From positions 1-21,353 of the forward strand of contig CAICTM010001864.1 in assembly GCA_903772945.1 (NCBI GenBank): DNA of 21,353 nucleotides, given 5' to 3'. The notes under the pieces are model-generated. The model was given only the letters and a program-made list of their open reading frames with translations. It made no database searches and was not told the origin of the DNA. Below, in pieces: positions 1-9,800 of this stretch (position 1 is its first letter; every line of letters starts with the position of its first letter). The stretch is from Seminavis robusta. Taxonomy: Eukaryota > Bacillariophyta > Bacillariophyceae > Naviculales > Naviculaceae. A program made the position numbers and the translations under genes.

Positions 1-765
1 CATGTATTGACTGATAGGTCTACAACGTGGGATCCTAAGAAAAAGAATTCCTGCACTCATTGCTTGACAATGATTGATCCCGTAACGGATGGTTCGAGTT
101 TGCAGAGATCTGCTCCAAGCAGCAGACAAGTAGCCATCGTCCTAAACAAACGTGGCTTACTCGGTATCCATGGCCTGCTGAGGTTATCATGGAATAGAGG
201 ACGTGAGTTCCGCGCAGAGGTCGAAAGACTCTCCGGGATGAATATGGACTTCGTCGCAAGTTCATCACTACGTGTAACCCTCAAGCCAACTCTATTATGG
301 TCGAGCGTGCTCATCAGACCATACGAACTTGATCGCTGTTCAAAACATCAAGTGCCAAGACGACCCTGTGAATGGATCCTGGGATGGAGTCCTACGGCGG
401 TTCGCTTTGCAATAATGCCATGATTCATACCACCTGTGCGCGACGCCCGCCAGCTCGTGTTCAATCGTGGACGCGATTCACAACGTCGTTCGAAGCAACT
501 GGAAAACATCAAAGAACGTCGCCAACGACTAATCCAACAGAAAACAAGATAGGGAAAACGCGATGCGTGTCCCTCATCAATACAATGTCAACGAAGTGAG
601 ATTCAACAGTATCAGCACCGCAAGTACGTCAGCCAAAGTACAAAGGTCCTTACACTATAGACGAGTAATGACAATGGCACTGTACGGCTCCGACATGCAC
701 CGCCAATGGCGGCACAGTCTACCAGACTTGGAACATTAGGTATATACACCCATACAAGGCCTGAT
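1..765 (+). pseudogene. Decayed Ty3/gypsy-type pol (integrase) relic
   Basis: This is the 3' end of a retrotransposon polyprotein, split over all three frames by stops and indels. Readable pieces in order are an integrase block with MIDPVT near 70-90, WLTRYPWPAEVIM near 153-191, RGREFRAEVERL near 195-232, and NPQANSIMVERAHQT near 279-323. The tail reads YKGPYTIDE near 640-665 and GGTVYQTWNI..IHPYKA, followed by a stop near 760-762. In this family the integrase removes two bases from the LTR ends and joins the element to host DNA, using a D,D,E triad. The Glu of VER is readable, but the Asp expected before RGREF is not. No frame could make a working protein, so the copy is dead. The 5' part lies left of the window. 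Assignment to gypsy rather than copia rests on the VERAHQT and tail motifs. Confidence 0.8.
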
Positions 766-883
766 CCCCTTGTAGGATTGCCATCGTGCGACGCACATGT
801 CTACATCCAAATCTCATGAGAGTGCCCCGCACTTTAAATCATATGTTCTCCTTGTCCGACTGCTGTCGGCCTTCTGTGCCCCT

Positions 884-1334
884 TGTCAGGGGGCGAATGC
901 AATACACGGCTCTTAGCCTTATTCGCGACTCGATCCTAGATAGGGTTTGAGTTCGACTCATGACTGAGTCTCTCGTGAATAGTCATTTGAGACAGGGTTC
1001 TCAATGACCGCTCCGGCTCTAGTCATACTAGGTTGATGATGAAACATCGCTCTAGATATTTAGCCAGCGTGGAGTACTTCCACGCTACTAGATAAATGCT
1101 AGACAAATCTTCCACGCGTTCCGTTTTAGGATCGTGGAGATACGTAGGATTACTACCGCAACCTACTCTATCACACTTTATAGTCTCCCGCGGGAGACCA
1201 GATCTACGATCCCTCGATGATGATCTCTCTCGTTGATTAGTTTTCATAGCTTTCTAATCTCTCTCATAACTTTCATTCTCTCAAACTCAAAACACTCGAA
1301 AGATCTTTACACTAGCTTTTAGCGTAGTGCAACA
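884..1334 (+). mobile_element. 3' LTR of the gypsy-type element
   Basis: This non-coding block follows the end of the pol relic and abuts the Crinkler-like gene. A purine-rich run with AGGGGG at 888-893 resembles a polypurine tract or the LTR start. Two boundary readings are possible: TGTCAGG at 884 to CAACA at 1334 (TGT...ACA ends), or TGCAATAC at 898 to GTGCA at 1331 (TGCA...TGCA ends). The interior has strong dyads: GCGTGGA/TCCACGC at 1067-1085 and the perfect 16-bp palindrome GTCTCCCGCGGGAGAC at 1183-1198. It would carry the promoter and polyadenylation signals of the element. The 5' LTR needed to confirm the ends is outside the window. Confidence 0.6.
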
Positions 1335-2758
1335 TCGATGCCTTGGTGGATGCCGTGAAGGTTAGATTGGCACCAAAACTCGACTCTGATCCGGTGGATG
1401 AGATCTTTATCTGCCGCCTAGGAACCAAAACTTTCTCTGAACGCACTTCCATTAGGGGAGACAAGAAATTGGAAGAGCTGATTGAGGAATTGGGGAGTAG
1501 AAATCCTCGAGTGATTGATCATCCCTTGATCTTGGTGGCACCCGCTCCACCTCAAAATCCAGCAAATGGTAAGAAGAATTCTTTATTTGGTTCGTTTGTT
1601 TGTTGTTGAATTTATTCAAATTGTCTTGGATCTCCCACCATAGGAGATGTAATTCAGCAACAACTCCCACCTGATACAGTAGCTTTGCTAGTCGAAATGG
1701 CGGAAGACTATTCGAAAAAGAGAAGAACAATTGTGCTCTCTAATGCAACACAAGGAACGAAGAACGATCTGATGGACATGCTGGGTTTAGAGGAAAAAGG
1801 TGTCTCTTGGCCAAACAAGCCTTCACTTCCGCAATGCTCTGGATTTGAATGGTTTCACAGCCAGGAGGATTCTAAGGAAAATCGGAAGGGGCACATGGGT
1901 CATCTTGGAAAGATGTTGAGGATTCCGCAGACCCACCAACTGGCAGATGTGCAACCAGACAAGGGGCTGCTTTCAGTGGAATTCCATCCCACAGTGACAG
2001 AGAGTCGAAGAGTGAGTGGGACTATGGATGTTGCCATTGCACGAACCCAGCACGTTAGCAATCAAGCGGTTCGGAACAACATAGAAACTTTGCTGGAATT
2101 GAAAGAACCGAGAAACATGCAAGGTGCTGACCACTGTCCGGAAACAATTGGCGAACACATCGCTGCATCTTATCTGAACATCAATCATGCTGTGGTATCA
2201 GTGTTGGCAGATCTGAACATGAAGTGGACCTTTTTTTGGTTTGCCATCTGCGATGCAGAGATGTCCCTCTGCAAGGTCTTCCTCCAAGGTAATGATGCTG
2301 CAGCGGGGGCAAAGTACCTTCTGGACAGCCTTTATGACAAGTCAGATGGGCGTGCCCTACCAGACACTTTTGCCAAACGTCAATCTCTTCAAGCTGTTCT
2401 GGATGGCCTCGTCCAGCGAAAGAGGGCGCGAACAGTTCCTGATGGTGACAATGAGCAAAACCCCGACCAAGATTCGTAGCCTTCTTCGTCAAGTGGTGCG
2501 GCACAGCCTCCTGGTTCTAGTGCTGACTCCTCGTCAGAAAGGAATGAGAGCTCCGGGCAACAGAGCAAGCAACACGGCACAGGCAATGGTGGAAGTGCCC
2601 CAATGAGCATGGCATCTGCATTGAGTCTTTTTGCTCCTCCAGCTGACAGAGATGTTGCCAACGAGCTCGATCTGCTAGATATGTTGGACCCAGACGAGCA
2701 GTACGAGATTGTTAAGTCATTTGCTATGAAGCACATCGTCCCACACATGAGGGGATAG
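1335..2758 (+). pseudogene. Crinkler-like protein with PD-(D/E)XK nuclease domain, 5'-truncated, internal TAG
   Basis: Frame GAT(1337)-GCC-TTG continues from the LTR edge with no ATG. Exon 1 (to 1568) encodes a Crinkler-type header beginning IDALVDAVKVRLAPKLD and ending PLILVAPAP. A 75-nt GT-AG intron (1569-1643) joins in phase to exon 2. Exon 2 has a PD-(D/E)XK-like core: Asp in TMDVAIA (codon 2027) and LLELK (ELK at 2096-2104). It is followed by ASYLNINHAVVSVLADLN and WTFFWFA, the usual layout of nucleases in the Crinkler/RHS family. TAG at 2477-2479 stops it, yet the same frame stays open for 92 more codons to TAG at 2756-2758. This extension is Ser/Gly-rich, then acidic and helical with LDLLDMLDPDEQYEIVK. 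I infer a host gene beheaded by the retroelement and carrying a nonsense codon. A shortened, still transcribed gene is the alternative. Confidence 0.72.
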
Positions 2759-3650
2759 AAGTGGGATTCCATCGTTAGCTTTTCCTGGCCAAAGACAAGG
2801 ACAACACAGATGCTTCGATCAGCGCTGAATGGGGTTTAGTGTAACGTGATAGGATTTGGCTGCACGAAGCTTTTGATTCATATTTCTGGTGTATGATGAA
2901 GAAGGCATTCTGATGCAGCAGCGAGTCACCAAGAAAAGACAGTGGAATATGGGCTGAAAGAATGGGACGGAGAAAGTTTGAACCTTAAAATAGATCTTGG
3001 CCCAGATGCACCCACCAAGGAAACTCTCAAAGCTCGATATGGGGTTTTCCTGTCCAAGGTTGATGACCAGAAGAAGAAGGAATTGAAAAACGTCTCGAGG
3101 AAGTGGACCTGTTCAAGTGGAGGCATGGAATCATCTCCATTTGAGCCAAAATGCACCTGCTTCTTCATGGTTCTGCGTCGTTTCGTTCTAATGTTGGAAG
3201 ACTCGTCATAGTTTCCCAGTTCACGTTTGTTGCTGATAGTACGTGCTGTCATGACACTCGTGGTCATATCTGAAACCCCTAAGAATCCACAAAGAAAAAA
3301 GACCTCATCATCTCGAATGGCCAAGATCAGTTTCCAAAGATTCACAAACCCACAGGGGGATATCCATACGCTCTTCCTCCGCCGTACTAGTAGTTTCCAC
3401 GCCAATAGCCGTTCTCGTAAGAGCGATAGTAAGGTCTGTAATATCTTACTAGTACCCCTGTGGTACTGAGGAAGGAGGCTCCTCGAGACTCGACTCTCGA
3501 CTCTGGTTTCACGTGCGGGACCTGACTGAAAGAATCTTTCAAAGATCCAACGACCGTCATTCTGCCACAACGCTGCTTCCATTGAATGATTCGATTGATT
3601 CCTTCAGTTCCTACAGTAGCAGTCCAATAGAACATACATAACATACAACC
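2759..3650. other. Intergenic stretch with one coding-looking fragment (2900-3211, +)
   Basis: No complete gene is visible. On the + strand 2900-3211 is open, and the part around 2942-3100 reads like real protein (VEYGLKEWDGESLNLKIDLG, then KVDDQKKKELKN), but it has no convincing start and no family I recognise. It may be the worn end of another gene. The rest is AT-rich and has a short run of CGACTCTCGACTCT near 3490. The last 50 bases form the leader of the next gene. Confidence 0.35.
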
Positions 3651-5889
3651 ATGACAACAACAGCAACTACAAAGACAGTGACGGTGATTCATTGCTGGTC
3701 GGCCCCTCGATCCCGGTCTACCGCTCTTCTGTATTCATTTGAAGCTCGCGATGATTGCGACGCGATTGATGAACCCCTCTATCGCGAATGGCTGATTAGT
3801 CGAGGCGATGCCGTGGCACGACCGTACACTCAAGAAATGATCACAGGCGTGCCTCCTCCCGACGATGTGGCCAACAAGGCTGCCTGGGAACGCGAGCTCT
3901 TGTCCTTGACACAACGCATTCAACAGGGAGCTGCCAACAAAAAGAAGACGGTCATTTTTTGCAAGCACATGGCCAAGCACTGCTTCTTGTACGATTTTGA
4001 AAAGGAATGCGATGCGGGAAATAATAATCCAGATGATAATAATATCACTCTGATCCACAAACACTTGCTGCTCATTCGAGATCCGGTCCAAGTGTTGTCG
4101 TCTTGGAATCGATCCGCGGACGTGCATGGGAATATTGCCACTCCGGATGAAGTGGGGATTGTGCCGCTCTTGTCCATTTATTCCTCCCTGCAAAGTAGAG
4201 CCACAGCAACAACCAGTACAACAACCAGTACAGCAACATCAACAACCGACAGCTCCACCGTGGTGTTGCTAGATTCCGATGAATTGGCGGCAGATCCAGA
4301 AGGGACGCTCTCCAACACGTGTTCCGATCTGGGAATTCCCTACCAAGAAAATATGATTACCTGGAAGAGTGGACCTCATGCATGTGATGGACCCTGGGCC
4401 AAGGTGAGTGGACATATTTATTTCTCAGTGGATATTGTTGTGTTTTGGATTCAATCCATTACGATTGTGGAGACCTTTTTGATTGTCCAATTAACTTTTA
4501 TCATTCATTTCTGCAGTGGTGGTACGAAAATGTGCACAAGTCCACTGGGTGGCACAAAGCAACAATCGACTACAAACAATACTATCCGGAAACAACCGTC
4601 ACCTACCGGACACTCCATCCCGAACTCTTGCCGGCATTACATGCATCCTTCCCCGCCTACACATTTCTACAAGGTCTCACCAAACGATCACGAGAACGGG
4701 GTGGACCACCTCCGTACGAAGATCCACGGAATGCGCACATTCTCGTCTATATTGGAGCCAAGGGAGTCACGCAGGGATGCATTGTACCACGACAAATGGC
4801 CGCTGTCAATCCCTGGGATTCCGTAGTGCAAGGAGGGGATGCTTGTTGGGAAGGACTACGGGTCTATCGTGGCAAGATTTTTTCACTCGACAAGCATTTG
4901 CAGCGATTGATGAAATCCGCCAAGGCACTGGGATTTGAAAACAATAATAACAGTATGCATACCCTGCCGGAAATTCGACACGCACTCTTTCAAGTTTTGG
5001 CCGCCAATGGGATGCGAGATGGCGCTCATGTGCGTTTGACATTGACACGAGGAGAAAAGTACACGTCTTCGATGAACCCCAAATTCAATGTGTATGGAAC
5101 CACTCTCATTATCTTGCCCGAGTGGAAACCGACCGAGGTGAGTCGAGTCAGTGAAGGATGATTGATAGATGGATGGATGGTTAGTTGTTGTGGTGTTGCT
5201 GACAGAGTTCTAACATGATGGGTACAATAATGCTGCTTCGACAGGGAGCCACTACATATGACAATACCAAGGGCATCAAGTTGATTTCTTCCAGTCAGAG
5301 ACGCAATCCACCCTCAACCGTTGATTCTAAGATCCATCACAACAACTTGGTACGTACTACAATACACCTGATGTTGGGTGGGCATAAAGAAGTCTGCTGA
5401 GAATGCTCTGACGATACTTACTTGCTCAATGTTGATTTATTATTGTTGGCGTGCTTGCAGATCAACAACATTCTTCCCAAACTCCAAGCCAACGTGGCCG
5501 GTGTGGATGATGCCATTATGCTCGACTTGGAAGGATATGTCAGTGGCACCAATGCCACCAACATTTTCCTGGTGGATGACAATGGTGTCTTGATGACCCC
5601 CTCTGCCGATCACTGCCTCCCGGGGATTACACGACAAACCGTTTTGGATTTGGCCCAAGAGTTGAGCATTCCCACATGTGTGCGCCGACTGTCCTTGGCC
5701 GAGTTTTACAGTGCTGAAGAAGTCTTTACGACGGGTACCATGGGTGAATTGACTCCCGTGACGTGGATTGATGGCCGAGTGATTGGTAGTGGTGGAGAAC
5801 GTGGTGAGAATACCAAGCGGTTGCAGGAAGCCTACAAGACGTTGCCGGAACGACCGGGGTTTGCTACCGAACTACCTCCGTACAAGTAG
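3651..5889 (+). CDS. Sulfotransferase-like / class IV PLP aminotransferase fusion
   Basis: Four exons (3651-4403, 4517-5137, 5245-5349, 5461-5889), all in phase 0 with GT-AG introns, give 635 aa. Residues 1 to about 310 form a P-loop sulfotransferase-like domain: HCWSAPRSRSTALLYSF at 14-30 is the nucleotide (PAPS-type) loop and LLIRDPVQVLSSW is the second binding strand. A Thr/Ser-rich insert follows at 4197-4258. Residues about 345-635 are a fold-type IV aminotransferase of the BCAT/D-amino-acid class: VVQGGDACWEGLRVYRGKIF, catalytic Lys487 in DSKIHHNNL, TPSADHCLPGITR and TTGTMGELTPV. Plants carry the same two-domain protein. The enzyme half should move amino groups between an amino acid and a 2-oxo acid, but Gly522 replaces the Glu usually contacting PLP N1. 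Substrates are unknown. Start ATG in ACAACCATGA is the first in frame. No targeting signal is evident. Confidence 0.9.
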
Positions 5890-6884
5890 TAGAGAAAAAA
5901 AGAGAAAATGCAAGAGTTGAATTTGCAGGTGACCCATGGCGGCTTGACGGCAACCATCGGGAGAGATTCACCACGACAACGGTACAATACGCCAACCAAG
6001 AAAGCAACTTCAGATAGACCCTTAGTTTTGATTATCTTTTTGCAATACATACAGAGGGCAACCAACAGGAAGAGGTGAGGGAGAGGATGAGCAGCACCTC
6101 GTGCACCCATATCCCTCTACCAATAGAACCTTCCTACTTCCTAAGGCTGGATGATGGATCCAGATAGCTATCCAGATCCAATCCTTCGTTTGTGAGTTTG
6201 TGAGCAAAGTAGTGGCCGCGATTACAGCTGCAGGCAGCTGCCAGCAAACGGGAACTGGTCAGTGCTGCGGGTGAGTGCATAAGGCTCCTTCACGGTCATT
6301 TGTCACAGAACCAGAAATCAGACTTTGCGCAAAGAATTGACTATCATTTGTTTGTAAGAACCATTCCAGTCATCATTCAGACAGGCCTTGAGGAATTAAG
6401 ATCTGGTGCTTCAAGTAGGCTAGAGAACTCGAAGGAAGTGATGAGCCAGTAGTGTTCAATCATGCTGTGGTCTGTGGTCTGTGGTGACATACAATCATAC
6501 AATGTGCACAAGTACCGTAAATTGGTTGAGAAGCAGACAGTAAATAGTACCTTTTGAAAAATGTGAAGCGGACCGAAAAAGACCGTCGAAAGCAACCCTC
6601 CTCCTTCCTTTGAGAACTGCCACCACCACCACCGTAGATAGCGCCATTATACCAATCTGTCAACCCGAGCGTCATTCTCCTTTCGTTCGGTGTGAAGCTC
6701 TATCTATTGATAGACTGTTGCAGGCTTGGCTCTTGGCTCTCTTATTATTAATGTCCTGACAGGGCTAGTCTAGTTCACAACAATCAGCTGTACAAATAGA
6801 TTCCTTCCTTCCTTCGTTGTACTAACTATCTCTTGGACACTACTATACCGGTACCCATCGAACAGACCAGAACAGAAGAACAAG
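5890..6884. other. Intergenic region upstream of the cyclase-PDE gene
   Basis: There is no supported gene in these 995 bases. Short palindromes occur, such as GATCCAGATAGCTATCCAGATC near 6155 and CAGCTGCAGGCAGCTG near 6226. There is a short CCACCACC run near 6620 and CCTTCCTTCC near 6804. TACCGGTA lies at 6846-6853, 32 bases before the ATG. The stretch must hold the promoter and leader of the gene at 6885, but I see no element clear enough to name. Confidence 0.5.
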
Positions 6885-9800
6885 ATGGAACTGCCTGCCC
6901 ATCTTCGGAACTCGATGCACAAGCATCAACAACGAACGGCTCGAGCGCAAAAGAGTCGACCGTCGATGCTGATACAGCAGCCCATGTATTATCGCGACGA
7001 GAGTACCACGGCGTATCCGGGACAAGAAGACAATCCGTACAATCTCGACTTGGACGAAAGCGAAGAGGAAGACGACAGCTATAGCTATACCAACAGCGAC
7101 GACGACGACGACAATGATTCGTTTGCCGGTGGCGGCTACGAGACGGAAAGTGACGATGGCAAACTGTCGCCGGAAGAAGCACGGAAACGAGAAATGGAAA
7201 AACAGCAAAAAATTGGTGCCAAAGAACATCAACGCGTCTTTCGCGCACGGCTCTTTGTGGTACTGCTCTTTCTAGGAACCGCCTGTGCCAATGCACTCAT
7301 TGTCTATTATCTCAATGTCAATCATGAATACGATGATTACTATTTTCATGTAAGTCAAGACAGAGGAAGCAAGAAAAAGGGAGGAAGAAAACAGACAAAA
7401 GGATGGAGTTCTGGTTGCCAGGGGACACTATGACTCTATAGTGAGAATGCTCATGATTTCCTTTTGTTGTTTTGTTTCTTGTGTGTTGTGTTATACAGTT
7501 CAATGAATTGGCCACGGAGATTATCCAGGGCACACAAGAGAATGTCCGTGTCGTCTTTCAAGCCATGGATGCCATGTCCGTGGCACTCACCACTCGAGTC
7601 GGCGACGATCCCACTACCGCATGGCCACTCGTTACCTTTCGCGATTTTGCCATTCTAGCCGAAAATGTACGCAACGTTACAGGTGCTTGGCAAATTGTCT
7701 TTGTGCCCATTGTCATGGAATCCCAACGCCAAGCGTGGGAACAATACTCGGTCGACAATCAATTCTGGGTACGAGAAGAATTTCCGCTCATTACCGAAGA
7801 TGCCTTTCACGAACGATTGTTACAGGCGGCGTCTGCCAATCAGAGTAGTAGCACTACTAGCAGTAGTGAGATGATGAGGAGGATGCAGTATTATGATGCA
7901 CAACAACAACAATCGCAATACATGCTCTATGACGGCACAGAATCCTTGAGATATCCCCCTCCAACCCCACAGCAAACACGACAATCTTCACAACACAACA
8001 ACGAGACAAAGCGACAACAACAAGAACAACAAGAAAGAACCAGACGACGACAACAATACGTAGAACACAATCTGCGTGGAGTGATTCCGTCACGGATACA
8101 TCCCGCACCCACACGGGAAGAACGACTCACACAAGGAATGCACTATGCTCCTGTATGGCAAATGTCACCCGTACCCTACTATCGAGGAATCATTAATCAT
8201 GACATGTATCGAGAACCGTCCTTTCATCACATGAGTCATTACATTCACGATAACAAACAAGCCGTCATTTCCAACCAACTCAATGATCCCATCATTCAAC
8301 TATTCGTCGAAGAACACAATGCCCGCGAAAATCCATACGATTATTTCGATGAGACCACCAGCACAACCACATCTACCAGCAGCAGTAGTAACATTTTTAC
8401 CAGCAGCAATCCGGAACACAGCAACCAACAATATCCTCCCACCGGTGTCTTGGTGCAACCCGTATGGGATTCTCTCAATCCACTCACGGCATCAGTGGCC
8501 GGATATCTCATTGCCATGATCCCGTGGGAAACCTATCTCGTCGATTCCTTTCGGGCCGACAGCGAAGAAGCCGTGTTGGCACGATATCAATGCGAGACAA
8601 CATCCGAGCAGGAATCCTTAAAGTTCAATTACAAGGCGCACGGGGGACAGAGTGTCACCTACTTGGGGCCCGGAGATATCTTTAATGGAGAATCCGAATT
8701 CGATTTCAACGTGGAACGAACCATGACATTTCCCATCCAGCCACCGTCCTCGGTCGTTCGAGACGATGTATTGGAACAGCTCGTTCCGACAGTGACAAAC
8801 TACACCAACGCAACAAACGGCACCAACGCAACAAACACCACTCATGCCCCGCCATTGTCGGAGTGTCGGATTGAAATCAAGTTTTATCCATCCGAGGAAC
8901 TACGGACTCTGTACATTACCACCAATCCTGTGTACTATGCCCTCATGGTATTGTCTGTTTTTGTACTATTGGCGTTGGTGTTTTACATTTACAATTGTTT
9001 CGTGGAACGTCGACGAGGACGGGCCATGGCGGTGGCGGAGAAAACGAATCGAATTGTCACCAGCCTATTTCCCAGTCATTTCGCCGATCAACTCATCTCG
9101 GAAGACAAAAAGAAGGAGAAAGAAAACAAGAAAAAGAAGAAGAAAAAGGTGGTCATTGAGGAAGCTCCGACACGACAGTTGAAAAAGTTTATGAATGACA
9201 AGAATAGCAAAAACAACTCAAGTAGTGTCGAAGGCTTGGGATTCGGGGAAGGCGATGGAGGAGAGACTCCATTGTTTTTGGCCAACTCGAAACCCATTGC
9301 GGATTTGTTTCCCGAAACCACGGTGCTATTTGCAGATATCGCGGGTAAGTTGCTGCACAGCCATGTTACGACCATGGCTGGATCGACTCTGCCGTGCAGT
9401 GCAGTCTATCCCACTCTGCTCGGGGAACTCACACTGGACTTTCTTCGCATGCACTTTTAGGTTTCACTGCGTGGTCGTCGGTGCGCGAGCCCTCGCAGGT
9501 ATTCACACTGTTGGAAACTGTAAGTCGCTCCGGAAACATATAGACCGAATAGATCTCCTTGGCCGTGCAGACTCAACAACCGTCTCCAAACTTTTTCGGC
9601 AGATCTACCAAAATTTCGACTTTCTGGCCAAGCAGTACGGAATCTTCAAGATTGAAACGGTGAGTTCCGTGGCTGCAGACTCGACTCGTAGCACACATCA
9701 ATCATCGACTTGCACTAACACGCTGTTTGGACTGCGCGTGGTAGATCGGGGATTGTTACGTTGCGGTACGTTTGTTTGACCCTGTTTTCGAAGGATTGCC

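Noticed and set aside
7..423. 138-codon + strand open frame at the left edge
   Set aside because: Its readable parts belong to the gypsy integrase, which changes frame several times; the frame as a whole is not a gene.
2444..2479. Tiny GT...TAG intron that would remove the stop of the nuclease gene
   Set aside because: About 35 nt is shorter than the other introns here, and the join shifts into a frame that soon stops, whereas the unspliced frame continues cleanly for 92 codons.
6826..7296. Long minus-strand open frame opposite the cyclase exon 1
   Set aside because: It is the mirror of the acidic and Gln-rich coding sequence, with Arg/Cys/Val-rich unlikely protein.
9520..9570. Shorter intron ending at GTGCAG (9570) in the cyclase domain
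   Set aside because: It leaves a non-conserved insert of about 11 residues; ending at 9602 gives LLETIYQNFDFLAKQYG, the expected cyclase sequence.
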